A program made the position numbers and the translations under genes. Below, piece after piece: positions 9,201-16,216 of a stretch of DNA of 64,000 nucleotides. The notes beneath the pieces are model-generated. The model was given only the letters and a program-made list of their open reading frames with translations. It searched no databases and was not told the origin of the DNA. The stretch covers positions 1,364,001-1,428,000 of the forward strand of contig NZ_FZOU01000001.1 of assembly GCF_900188085.1 (NCBI RefSeq). The letters are read 5' to 3'. Every line of letters starts with the position of its first letter. Positions within the stretch are counted from its first letter, which is position 1. Source of the DNA: Granulicella rosea. Its GTDB lineage: Bacteria; Acidobacteriota; Terriglobia; Terriglobales; Acidobacteriaceae.

Positions 9201-11207
9201 CTCCGAAAGCGCGACAGATGTCATGGCGCCGCGTTGCATGGCCTGCATCGAACGTCCTCGCAGGCTCACCAGTCGAACCGCGTCTTCACGGCTCATCACG
9301 CCGGCCAGCACCGCCGCGACATATTCACCCAGGCTGTGCCCGGCCATGGCCTGCGGCTGGATGCCCCAGCTCTGCCACAGCGTGGCAAGCGCAAGTTCAG
9401 TTACAAAGAGCGCAGGCTGCGCGAAGCGCGTCTCCTGCAAGGTCTCCGCGGCAGCAGTTATCTGATCCGCAGTGGGGTAGAGCAGCGTGCGCAGATCGTA
9501 TGCAAGGAACGAGAGCAACTCGTCGCAGCATGCATCCACCGCCTCGCGATAGACGGGCTCCGTTGTGTACAGCTCCTGCCCCATGCCGGGGGACTGCGAT
9601 CCCTGACCGGTGAAGAGGAATGCGACCTTCGGCGTCGCCTCTGACCTTTGCTTTTTGACGTTGGACTGCAACTGCGCGGCCGCATCCTTCGCTTCGCCTG
9701 CGACAACGAAGCTCTTCCAGTCGTGCGCCCTGCGTCCGGTGGCAAGGGTGTACGCGACATCGTCGAGCTTCGCCTCAGGATGCGCGAAGAAGTATGCTGC
9801 GAGGTTTGCCTTCATGTCTTCGAGCGCATTCTCGGTTCGTGCCGAAAGGCAAAGCAGATGTTGTTTGCGAGACGATGCCCTAGAGGTAAGGCGCGGCGCC
9901 TCTTCCATGACGACGTGAGCATTGACGCCGCCCACTCCAAACGCGCTGACCCCGGCGCGCAGAGGCCCGTCCGCGAGCCAGGGCTTCACGGCGCGGTTTA
10001 TATAGAATGGCGTCTTTGCGAAGTCGATCTCCGGGTTGGCTTCTTCAAAATGCGCCAGTGGAGGTAACAATTTGTGCGAGAGCGAGAGAGCGGTTTTGAT
10101 CACGCCCGTTACCCCGGCTGCGCTGTCGAGGTGGCCGACATTGGCCTTGGCGGTGCCGATCGCGCAGAAGCCTGTCCGATCCGTGCCTGTGCGGAAGGCC
10201 TTCGTCAGCGCCGCAACCTCGATCGGATCGCCAAGCGGAGTCGCGGTGCCATGCGCTTCGATGCAGGTGATCGTATCGACCGGCACGCCTGCCATCGCCT
10301 GCGCCGTTGCAATGACGCCGGCCTGGCCGTCGACGCCCGGCGCCATGTAACCGGCCTTCATCGCGCCATCGTTGTTTACCGCGAAGCCACGAATGACAGC
10401 CTCGATATGGTCGCCGTCACGCACTGCATCTTCAAGCCGCTTCAGCAATACGACGCCCACGCCATGGCCGAAGACGGTGCCGGTCGCGTCCTTGTCGAAG
10501 GGGCGGCAGTGACCATCGCGCGATCCGATGCTGCCCTCGGAATACTGATGGCCGCGTTCCTGCGGAAAGGTCACCGACACGCCGCCCGCAAGCGCCATGT
10601 CGCACTGATAGGTCATCAGGCTTTGGCTGGCCTGACAAATTGCAACCAAAGAGGTTGCACATGCGGACTGAACGCTCATGACCGGGCCGCGCAGGTTCAG
10701 CTTATAGGCGGCGCGCGTGGTGAGGAAGTCTTTATCGTTGCCCAGCAGGTGCTGAAACTCGCCGACCTGATAGCTGCTCGTCAGCGCGTCGATGGTCTCG
10801 CGATCCTTGCAGAGATTCGCGAGCAGATAGGTGTTCAGGCTGCAGCCTCCAAAGAGGCCGATGGCGCCGGGATAGTCGTTCGAGACATAGCCCGCATCCT
10901 CGAGTGCGTTCGCGCAGGCTTCAAGGAAGAGACGGTGCTGCGGGTCCATGCGCTCGGCTTCGCGGGGCGAGATGCCGAAAAACTCCGCATCGAACATGGC
11001 TGCGTCTTCCAGCACACCGCGCGCCGCCACGTAGTCGGGATCGTTCGGATTGTGGTTCGCAAACTGCGTGACCGTATCTTTACCCGCGAGGATATTGGCC
11101 CAGAATGCTTCGATGTCGCGCGCGCCCGGGAACTGCCCGGACATGCCGATGATTGCGATACCGTCCAGCGTCTGCTCATCCTGCTCTGTATACAGATCGT
11201 CGCTCAA
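3267..11207 (-). CDS. Hybrid PKS-NRPS: KS-AT-ACP-aminotransferase-C-A-PCP
   Basis: Mixed polyketide/peptide synthetase, 2646 aa from the chosen start. Order: ketosynthase (about 15-440; Cys183 in SACATSL, His319 in EAHGTA, His359 in NVGH), acyltransferase (about 540-830; GHSLGE with Ser625, HAFHS typical of malonyl-CoA), ACP (LGFDSL, Ser950), class III PLP aminotransferase (about 1150-1560; Lys1389 in TYGKVIGGG), condensation (HHIVLDG, 1707-1713), adenylation (hand-read code DILQLGVIWK, glycine-like) and PCP (LGADSL, Ser2575). There is no ketoreductase, so the beta-keto product should be transaminated to a beta-amino acyl chain, as in the mycosubtilin/iturin synthetases. Start: a TTG at 11207 overlaps the upstream TGA (TTGA) with a G-rich stretch 5' of it. 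An ATG at 11369 would add 54 residues read antiphase through the previous gene and is unlikely. Confidence 0.94.
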   Translation of the reverse strand: MSDDLYTEQDEQTLDGIAIIGMSGQFPGARDIEAFWANILAGKDTVTQFANHNPNDPDYVAARGVLEDAAMFDAEFFGISPREAERMDPQHRLFLEACANALEDAGYVSNDYPGAIGLFGGCSLNTYLLANLCKDRETIDALTSSYQVGEFQHLLGNDKDFLTTRAAYKLNLRGPVMSVQSACATSLVAICQASQSLMTYQCDMALAGGVSVTFPQERGHQYSEGSIGSRDGHCRPFDKDATGTVFGHGVGVVLLKRLEDAVRDGDHIEAVIRGFAVNNDGAMKAGYMAPGVDGQAGVIATAQAMAGVPVDTITCIEAHGTATPLGDPIEVAALTKAFRTGTDRTGFCAIGTAKANVGHLDSAAGVTGVIKTALSLSHKLLPPLAHFEEANPEIDFAKTPFYINRAVKPWLADGPLRAGVSAFGVGGVNAHVVMEEAPRLTSRASSRKQHLLCLSARTENALEDMKANLAAYFFAHPEAKLDDVAYTLATGRRAHDWKSFVVAGEAKDAAAQLQSNVKKQRSEATPKVAFLFTGQGSQSPGMGQELYTTEPVYREAVDACCDELLSFLAYDLRTLLYPTADQITAAAETLQETRFAQPALFVTELALATLWQSWGIQPQAMAGHSLGEYVAAVLAGVMSREDAVRLVSLRGRSMQAMQRGAMTSVALSEAALAEYVGDDVCIAALNAPNASVLAGTFAAIELVEQALNEKQIAFRRLRTSHAFHSAMLDPMLADFEAAVRAVTLHEPRIPYVSGVTGTWITGTQATDPQYWARQCRQPVRFADALETLMNDGSTLLIEVGPGETLTTLGKQQRGGHDATFVASLPRGANAASIQHALGQIWNAGIMPDWTAYYAHEQRNKVSLPTYPYERKLHWVAPPERLNVDLTKHVQAERSALDTQTETVPTGVEMQVPERKVRLQTIVAGVFEELSGIHTTAAEADHMFLELGFDSLFLTQATQSLQKKFNVKLTFRQIMEQYPTIASLSAYLDTVLPADAFPADVAPKPAATAVATSTPAAQPLMPAPTLHMPAGEAASAMERLMAQQLAMMSQVFASQVAMLQGAAPIASASSVVTATPTASVPAPASSAPFVSSAAEVKHGSYRPLQPKATAEMDARQEKYVAELIAKYERKTPTSKKLTQAARPHLADPRAVAGFRPQWKEMVYPLLTDRAKGSKIWDVDGNEYIDIVNGYGCIMFGHSPDFVVEAITKQLEYGVAIGPQTPLAGEVAKMICELTGNERVTFCNTGSEAVMAAIRVARTVTGRDKLVYFAGDYHGTFDEVLIRNTPRGSSPIAPGIPLANTGNVIVLDYGSDASLAYLREHCAEIAAVMIEPVQTRNPGLQPVAFIKEVRKITEDAGTVFIIDEVVTGFRLAPGGAQEFFGVRADMATYGKVIGGGHPIGVLSGKREYLDALDGGAWQYGDDSGPEVGVTFFAGTFVRHPLAMAAAKSVLTFLKAQGPQLQSELNRKTRETAEELDRFFADRGVPCRVHHFASWFYFTFPHDVRLGSLLYYAMRTKGIHIQEGYPCFLTTAHSDGDIEAIKKAFRETIVEMQAAGALPGLAANSEFHPDALAETPASVPLTEPQREIFLAAALSDEANCAFNESLTLHLRGPVDIAKLERSLAAAVSRHDALRTTVSLDGDSMLIASEFNLPIEVVDLTLLNEAQQTDQLVQAGAEEGHRPFDLHHGPLVRATIFKLSTDHVALVMTAHHIVLDGWSANQLLEDAGKFYANGGEKPASIEPLLPFSSYAMHERKRAQSGEFDTNEAYWVKRFEGRAPVLALPTDRPRPANKTYNGATIEGSLGPQLYTALKAASAKNGCTLYVTMLSGFQLLMHRLTGQDEVVVGISTAGQALIEDASLVGHAVHFLPMLSDLTAGETVKEHLRSTRGLLLDAYDHQEFTYGSLLRKLRIPRDPSRLPLIEVQFNLERVGVNVKFDGLKTHMRANPKQYVNTDLFLNVVETENDLEFACDFNTDLFDECTLRCWMKHYAELLTNIGESSDVAVSELRLLDAATRTQILSGWNNTAIDFGAFESIHAAFAQRAHTHPQETAVQCGGAAWTYGQLNNYASGLARKLVRDGLAPGGLVGVCVDRSCQMLGAVLAVLMAGGAYVPLDPRHPTERLEMVLEDAGMSFLITGTATRLMLKTPVKTIDLNTLIVDDAGPLAPAKVAPETVAYVIYTSGSTGRPKGVAVGHGALINLLRSMEREPGLAANDTLVAITTLAFDIAGLELLLPLLTGAKLVIATDAQVHDGFELAALLTRSKATVLQATPGAWRMLIEAGWNGDMPLKVLCGGEALPRELADKLLERSNEVWNVYGPTETTIWSSATRVQVGTGPLLLGPPIANTQFYILDKHMQPAPVGVTGELYIGGAGLAQGYWKRPELTAEKFVPSPFGAGRIYNTGDVARWSANGLLELLGRSDFQVKVRGYRIELGEIEAALAKHAQVKEAVVVQYITPGRNGGAGITRLIAYVAAGDAANNPAPLIAELTAMLADKLPEYMAPNAIVALTSMPRTPNGKVDRKGLPDPAMALASALQNSQGAFTEPTNDEQKKLVTIWSEILQLDRVSTTDSIFELGADSLLIFRIAARAQREGLPVTATMLFQHRTIVALSQALEQNAIGSVNVGPSVRATTRITPASRESYRYAKGKNS

Positions 11208-13141
11208 CGTGTGGCCCCCATGGTGTTGCGTATCCTTGCGAATGCATCCTTCTGCTTCTTTGCCTGCAACTGCGCCGCGGTCATCGCGGGTGTGGTGGAG
11301 ACGGCTGGCGCTTCCACCGCATCGAGCCGCTTCGCGAGCGAACGGACCGTCGTACACTCGAACATCCACGTAATGGCGACTGTGCGCTTCAGCGCCTCCT
11401 GCAGTCTCGCGCGCACGGCGACAAGCAGCAGTGAGGTGCCGCCGATGTCAAAGAAGTTGTCGTCGAGTCCAATATGCGCGGCGCCCAGCGCGGCGCGCCA
11501 TGCCTCTGCGACAACCTGTTCCGTCGCCGAGAGAGCGCTGTTCGATTCCACGCGCGATCCGGTCGCCGGCTCAGGCAACGCGGCGCGGTCCACCTTGCCG
11601 TTGGCGGTCAGCGGAAGCGTTGCAATCTGCATGTAAAACGAAGGCATCATCTGCGGGGGCAGCTTCGTTGCGAGGTACCCGCTCAACGCGCTACTCTCCA
11701 TCGCGGATCCATTGCGCGTGACGTAGTATGCGACCAGCCGCTGTGCGCCGTTGGCATCGGGCCTCGCCAGCACGCAGCCGTGCTGCACGTCGGGATGTTC
11801 GGTAAGAGCGGATTCGATCTCGCCGAGTTCGATGCGGAAGCCGTTGATCTTGACCTGCCCATCGCCGCGTCCGAGATACACAAGCTCGCCATCGGCGCGC
11901 CTGCGAGCGAGGTCGCCGGTGCGATAGAGCCGTGCGCCAGGCAATCCATAGGGATCGGCGATGAAGCGCTCTGCGTTCAACTGTGGCCGGTTGAGATAGC
12001 CAAGCGCGACGCCTGCGCCGCCGATATACATCTCGCCATCGGCGCCAACGGCGACGGGCGCGCCCTCGGCATCGAAGACATGAATCTGCAGGTCGGGAAT
12101 CGGCACGCCGATCAGGCTGTCGTTCTCCACTTCGCTGTCGCGCAAGGTCAACGGGCGATAGCTGACATGCACCGTCGTCTCGGTGATGCCGTACATGTTG
12201 ACGAGTTGCGGCGCGCGGTCGCCGTGCCGTTCGAACCATGCGCGCAGCCGCTTGGGATAGAGCGCCTCGCCGCCGAAGATAACGTAACGCAGCGAGAGCG
12301 GCAGCATGGGCCTCGTCTCTTCCACCTGCATCAGCAGCGCAAAGGCCGAAGGCGTCTGGTTCAGCACAGTCACGCGCTCATCGGAGAGCAGCATGTAGAA
12401 GTCTTCCGGCGATCGGCTGACCGCGAACGGCACAATGACGAGTCGGCCACCAGTCGCGAGACAGGCCCAGATCTCCCACACCGAGAAGTCGAAGGCAAGC
12501 GAGTGGAACATCGTCCACACGTCGCTCTCGTTGAAGTGAAACCAGTGCTCGGTCTGTTCGATCAGCCGAACGACGTTATGCTGGCTGACCTGCACGCCCT
12601 TGGGTTTGCCGGTTGAGCCCGAGGTGTAGATGACGTACGCGACATCTTCTGGAGCCGCCTCGAACGGAGCAATGACGTCTTCAAGGACATCGTCGTCCGT
12701 TGCGTCAAGCAGCACAAATGCAACCGTGTTCGAGAGTTCGCGAGGCAGCCTGGCCGCAAGCTCTTTCGTCGTGATGAGCACACGCGGTCGTGCGTCTTCA
12801 AGCGTATCGAGTACGCGCGCTGCGGGGTATGCAGGGTCGATCGGCAGGTATGCCGCGCCGCGGCGCAGCACGCCCAGCAGCGCGGTGATCATGTCGGCGG
12901 AGCGATCCAGATAGATTGCGGCGATGTCGCCGTGGACAAGGTTGCATTGAGCAAGCCTTGACGCCATGCGTGCGGCCGCGCGATCAAGTTCGATGTACGT
13001 CAGCCGCGCCTGGCCGCAGGTCACGGCAGTTCTGTCGCCATGACGCTGCACGGAGCCAGCGAAGAGGCTGAGCAGCGTCGCGCCGTCGTGCGTGTTGGTC
13101 GAGGTTACGGGCTGGGTCGCGTTGTAGGTCGAGCTCGTCAT
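11204..13141 (-). CDS. NRPS loading protein A-PCP (threonine predicted)
   Basis: Standalone adenylation-carrier protein, 645 aa, with no condensation domain, so it most likely primes the assembly line. Adenylation spans about 20-530 (YTSGSTGKPKG, FDFSVWE, MYGITETT, YRTGD, NGKVDR). The carrier follows with IGGTSLL, placing the phosphopantetheine Ser at 570. The code read by hand against GrsA is D-F-W-N-I-G-M-V-H-K, the classical threonine signature. The tail after the carrier (about 600-645) is Ala/Thr/Lys-rich and may be a linker or docking segment. It begins 15 bp after the flippase stop and its TGA overlaps the TTG of the hybrid synthetase, so the genes form one transcript. Loading of Thr is inference from the code. 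Confidence 0.93.
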   Translation of the reverse strand: MTSSTYNATQPVTSTNTHDGATLLSLFAGSVQRHGDRTAVTCGQARLTYIELDRAAARMASRLAQCNLVHGDIAAIYLDRSADMITALLGVLRRGAAYLPIDPAYPAARVLDTLEDARPRVLITTKELAARLPRELSNTVAFVLLDATDDDVLEDVIAPFEAAPEDVAYVIYTSGSTGKPKGVQVSQHNVVRLIEQTEHWFHFNESDVWTMFHSLAFDFSVWEIWACLATGGRLVIVPFAVSRSPEDFYMLLSDERVTVLNQTPSAFALLMQVEETRPMLPLSLRYVIFGGEALYPKRLRAWFERHGDRAPQLVNMYGITETTVHVSYRPLTLRDSEVENDSLIGVPIPDLQIHVFDAEGAPVAVGADGEMYIGGAGVALGYLNRPQLNAERFIADPYGLPGARLYRTGDLARRRADGELVYLGRGDGQVKINGFRIELGEIESALTEHPDVQHGCVLARPDANGAQRLVAYYVTRNGSAMESSALSGYLATKLPPQMMPSFYMQIATLPLTANGKVDRAALPEPATGSRVESNSALSATEQVVAEAWRAALGAAHIGLDDNFFDIGGTSLLLVAVRARLQEALKRTVAITWMFECTTVRSLAKRLDAVEAPAVSTTPAMTAAQLQAKKQKDAFARIRNTMGATR

Positions 13142-13156
13142 GAAATCCGCCAGTAG

Positions 13157-14545
13157 CTATCGGTTGAAGAGATGATGCGCGACGTGCAACGCGTGAGAAG
13201 GGTTGCGCAGGAAGAAGCCCGTAGCGAGCAGAGCGAGAAAGAGGCAGGTCATCTGCAGATCCTGCCACAGTGGCTTGATGCCTTCGCGCACCGCGCCGAA
13301 CTGCGTGACGACATAGAAAGGGAAGTCGCCCGCCGCGACCGCGATCACCGCGCCCAGCATGCCCCAGTAATGAAAGGCCAACGGGATGCCGACGAGGATC
13401 GTCACGCAGTACGCCACATTGCCCACTGCACTGTACTTCGACTTGCCGAGCGAGAAGAGCACTGGGCTGGTGGTGGTGTAGAGCAGCGTATGCCACAGGC
13501 CGAGCGCGAGAATCGGGATCATCCATGCGGCCTCGGCATAGCGATGATCGTAGAGCTTCATCAGCAGGTCGCCCCAGTTGACCATCGTGCTTAGCAGCAG
13601 CGCGCCGGCGGCCAGTCCAAGCATGCGATAGCGCAGGTAGCGCTGGCGAAACTCCGCGGTCGGCAGATGAATGATCTTCGCGATGAACGGATAGCCGACC
13701 TTCGACGACAGCGCCAGGATGATGGCGCGCGGGATGTCCGAGAGCGAGAACGCGATGCCGTAGATGCCCAGCATCGTCAGGCTGACGCGGCTGCCGAGGA
13801 TCAGCCGGTCGCCCTGCGAGGCGAAGAAGAAGAACGCCGTGCCCAGCATGATCCAGCGGCCGAAGTGGACGATCTGCGTGACCGACTGCTTCTCCCAGCG
13901 AAAGCTGTTGCGGATGCCGGGCGCGAGCTTCGGATTGTGGCTCAGCACAAGCTTGAAGACGTTCGCGGCGATGTTGCCGACTACGAGCGCCCACACATCC
14001 GGCCGCCAGAACGCCCACGCAACCGTGACCACAAGCTGAAAGATCTGCGTGCTGAAGTCGATTGCGAAGAGCCGCTTCATGCCCATGTGGCGGGAGAGCG
14101 TCATCAGGTTCGTGCTGTTGAAGCCGCTGATGAGGGTGCTGAGAGCAAGCACCGGCAGCACGTACATCAGGGTGTGATCGTGGTAGTAACGCGACGCGGG
14201 CCACGACAGCAGCACCGCGATGAGCCACAACACCGCGCTGCGCAGCACCTGGATCGTCCATGCCGTGTTCAGGAAGTCCGCATCGTCGCCACGCGCGCTC
14301 TGGATCACGCTCGGACCCAGGCCTACGTCCGAGAGCATCGTGATGCCGACGATCAATGTGATGACGAGCGTCATCTGGCCGAACGCGGCAGGCACCAGCA
14401 GATGGGTCAGCAGCAGGCTGTTGACCACGCGCAGCGCCTGTCCCGCGCCGTAGTCCATCACGGTCCACAGCGAGGCGCGTTTCGCGCCCGACTCCAGCGC
14501 TGCGATCTCGACAGGCGGCGATTGGACGACGGTCTCAGTGCTCAA
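13157..14545 (-). CDS. Oligosaccharide flippase-like membrane transporter (MOP superfamily)
   Basis: Integral membrane protein of about 462 aa with roughly 12-14 hydrophobic segments. The N-terminal block (FGQMTLVITL, MLSDVGLGPSVIQS) is typical of Wzx/polysaccharide-biosynthesis flippases of the MOP superfamily. It is the first gene of the operon whose other members are the NRPS/PKS proteins, with 15 bp separating it from the loading module. The context suggests export of the peptide product or a lipid-linked intermediate; colibactin's MATE exporter ClbM is a precedent for a MOP transporter in such a cluster. Start: TTG at 14545 preceded by GGGAAG fits the family N-terminus; an ATG at 14653 would add 36 charged residues. 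The substrate is not known. Confidence 0.85.
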   Translation of the reverse strand: MSTETVVQSPPVEIAALESGAKRASLWTVMDYGAGQALRVVNSLLLTHLLVPAAFGQMTLVITLIVGITMLSDVGLGPSVIQSARGDDADFLNTAWTIQVLRSAVLWLIAVLLSWPASRYYHDHTLMYVLPVLALSTLISGFNSTNLMTLSRHMGMKRLFAIDFSTQIFQLVVTVAWAFWRPDVWALVVGNIAANVFKLVLSHNPKLAPGIRNSFRWEKQSVTQIVHFGRWIMLGTAFFFFASQGDRLILGSRVSLTMLGIYGIAFSLSDIPRAIILALSSKVGYPFIAKIIHLPTAEFRQRYLRYRMLGLAAGALLLSTMVNWGDLLMKLYDHRYAEAAWMIPILALGLWHTLLYTTTSPVLFSLGKSKYSAVGNVAYCVTILVGIPLAFHYWGMLGAVIAVAAGDFPFYVVTQFGAVREGIKPLWQDLQMTCLFLALLATGFFLRNPSHALHVAHHLFNR

Positions 14546-14744
14546 TGGGTCTGCTTCCCGGTGCTGAAATGTTGGCGCATGCTTCGTCCGCAACGTGCGT
14601 TTGTTGGATCTTTGCTTCGACCTATCGTCTTTCAATCGGCCGGCTTCCTCCATCCCAACTTCGTTGTAGGACTCAAACTCCGCATCTGCAACACGTTAGC
14701 GTACTTCGCTCACCCGTTTGTGGGACCCCCGCGCACGCCTTCGA
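14546..14744. other. Intergenic control region upstream of the NRPS operon
   Basis: About 200 bp of clearly lower GC between the Fur-family gene and the flippase start. It must hold the promoter of the NRPS operon. On the minus strand a TTGCAG / 17 bp / TACAAC pair lies near 14665-14695, a poor match to sigma-70 boxes. No small gene or convincing operator was found. Confidence 0.4.
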
Positions 14745-15122
14745 TCAGGTGCATGCATCGCAGAATCCGTAGACGAAAAACTCGTGACCGGTCGAGCGAA
14801 ATCCCTGTGGCAGCTTCGGCCCCGCCTGCATGCCGCAACCTTCGAGTTCGAAGAGCTTTCCACACTCATTGCACTGGAAGTGGTGATGGTGGGCTTTGCC
14901 CGCCAGCTCGTAACGCGTCGTGTCGCCCGGCACCTCGACCGCCGTCAACCACTTCTCTTCGAGCAGCGTCGTGACGTTCCGGTAGACGGTCGCCAGGCTC
15001 AGTCCGTCGACCTCCGCCTGCGCGAGCGTCAGCGCCTCGTCGTGCGACAGCGGCCGGTCGGCCTTCATGAACGCGGACCGGATCGCGTCTTTCTGCCTCG
15101 TATTCCTTGCCTGGACTGGCAT
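14745..15122 (-). CDS. Fur-family metalloregulator, probably Zur-like
   Basis: 125-aa Fur superfamily repressor. The N-terminal winged helix carries SLATVYRNVTTL as recognition helix. The dimerisation half carries the HHHHFQC motif followed by CNEC, and a C-terminal CDAC supplies the second pair of a structural Cys4 zinc site. It lies 50 bp downstream of the ZIP transporter gene on the same strand and probably shares its transcript, with a TonB receptor facing away beyond. A ZIP plus a TonB receptor suggests zinc sensing (Zur) rather than iron or peroxide, but sequence alone does not exclude Fur or PerR. Repression of the divergent region by zinc-loaded protein is inferred. Confidence 0.85.
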   Translation of the reverse strand: MPVQARNTRQKDAIRSAFMKADRPLSHDEALTLAQAEVDGLSLATVYRNVTTLLEEKWLTAVEVPGDTTRYELAGKAHHHHFQCNECGKLFELEGCGMQAGPKLPQGFRSTGHEFFVYGFCDACT

Positions 15123-15172
15123 CGCCCACGCTCCTCCTTCAAGTATCTATCAACGGCGCGCAGTTCACAGGA

Positions 15173-16006
15173 TCAGGATGGAAAGATTCCGCCCGCCCCG
15201 ATGACCAACGCAATGCCCGCGCAAAGGCACGCAATCTGCGCCGCCAGCCCTTTGGCGGTCTTCTCCTGCCGGATCTCCGGCAACAGGTTCACCATCGCGA
15301 TATAGAGAAAGCTGCCCGCGCTGATCGGCAGCAGCCACCGAATCCGGTCCGCATGCTCCAACCCCACCAGCGCCACCGCGCCCACGCCCAGGAGCGACGG
15401 CGCCCCGGCCAGCAGCGCAAGTCGCAGCGCGCGGGCCGGCGGCACCTGCAGATGAACGAAGAGCGCAAAGTCGCCCATGCGATGCGGAATCTCATGCAGC
15501 GCGATAGCGAATGCCGTCAGCCAGCCGATGCGTGGATTCGCCGCGAAGGCTGTCGCCACGGCCGCGCCGTCGATGAAGCTGTGCAGCATGCTCGCCGCGA
15601 CGATATTCGACGGATGCGTCGTATGCCCCTCGTGCGCGTGATGATGGCTGTGGTCGTGGTGATGGTCGTGACCATGCTGCTCGGGCGGGCATCCTGGGCA
15701 GTCGTCGAGCGCCGCAACCTCCGGTTCGGCTGCCGCGCCGGTCAACACATACGAGATGCGCTCGCCGCAGAACAGCACCATCAACGTGGCGCCCATCAGC
15801 ATCCACACCGGCTGCGCATTCCCCAGCGTGCCGATCGCCTCCGGCATCAGGTGCAGCAGCGCCGTCGCCAGCAGCACACCCACCGCCAGGCTGACGAACA
15901 ACGGCAGATACCGCCGCAGAAAGACCTCTCGCGCGCGCAGCAGCCACGCGGCAAAGACGGCCGAACCCTGCACCAGCACCACACCGCTCATCGCACCCAG
16001 AATCAT
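15173..16006 (-). CDS. ZIP family divalent metal transporter
   Basis: Membrane protein of about 277 aa with the ZIP signature: HSFIDGAAV in TM4 and HEIPHRMGDF in TM5 supply the metal-site His, Asp and Glu residues. A long cytosolic His-rich loop (HGHDHHHDHSHHHAH) precedes TM4, preceded in turn by a CPGC pair. Members import Zn2+ or Fe2+ down a gradient. It is followed 50 bp later by the Fur-family gene, so uptake and regulator are probably co-transcribed. I chose the ATG at 16006 (MILGAMSG) as start; a GTG at 16042 would add 12 residues encoded partly by a 17-bp tandem duplication (15992-16025). Confidence 0.9.
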   Translation of the reverse strand: MILGAMSGVVLVQGSAVFAAWLLRAREVFLRRYLPLFVSLAVGVLLATALLHLMPEAIGTLGNAQPVWMLMGATLMVLFCGERISYVLTGAAAEPEVAALDDCPGCPPEQHGHDHHHDHSHHHAHEGHTTHPSNIVAASMLHSFIDGAAVATAFAANPRIGWLTAFAIALHEIPHRMGDFALFVHLQVPPARALRLALLAGAPSLLGVGAVALVGLEHADRIRWLLPISAGSFLYIAMVNLLPEIRQEKTAKGLAAQIACLCAGIALVIGAGGIFPS

Positions 16007-16025
16007 TGCGCACCCAGAATCACTG
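15992..16025. repeat. 17-bp tandem duplication at the ZIP start
   Basis: Two adjacent copies of CGCACCCAGAATCAYTG (15992-16008 and 16009-16025) differ at one base. The unit contains the probable start codon of the ZIP gene and is not a multiple of three, so the upstream copy falls in another phase. It looks like recent slippage. Confidence 0.8.
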
Positions 16026-16052
16026 CCGAACTCTTGCTGCACTATTGTGCCA

Positions 16053-16092
16053 TATTGAGAACAGATTCGCGAAAAGGCTTGCTATTGAGAAC
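16053..16092. promoter_or_regulatory. 10-bp direct repeat in the divergent zinc-locus control region
   Basis: TATTGAGAAC occurs at 16053-16062 and again at 16083-16092, exactly 30 bp (about three helical turns) apart, and similarity continues for some bases downstream. The pair lies between the ZIP/Fur transcript and the small-protein/TonB receptor transcript. This is where a metalloregulator would bind to control both. It does not match a textbook Fur or Zur palindrome, so the operator role is inference. Confidence 0.45.
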
Positions 16093-16125
16093 CCGCTTGC
16101 GTTAGCATCGCCCCTGCGGCACCGC

Positions 16126-16150
16126 GGCCAGGTGAATTCCACACCCGGCC
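16126..16150 (+). other. Hairpin in the leader of the small protein/TonB transcript
   Basis: GGCC-A-GGTG (16126-16134) pairs with CACC-C-GGCC (16142-16150) around a 7-nt loop. No U-tract follows, so it is not a plain terminator. It precedes the 13-codon ORF and CTG-start gene and may fold in the 5' leader. Confidence 0.4.
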
Positions 16151-16216
16151 GGAGTCTTTTCGCATCCTACAGACGTCGATGTCAGTAACGCCCAACCTCT
16201 TTTCCCGAGGCACACT

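Noticed and set aside
10074..11636. 520-codon plus-strand frame
   Set aside because: It lies opposite the KS domain with its catalytic Cys/His motifs; no recognisable protein features.
16100..16216. Cobalamin riboswitch suspected from GGTGAATTCC in the TonB leader
   Set aside because: The conserved B12-box sequences (e.g. GCCACTG) are absent; only a simple hairpin remains.
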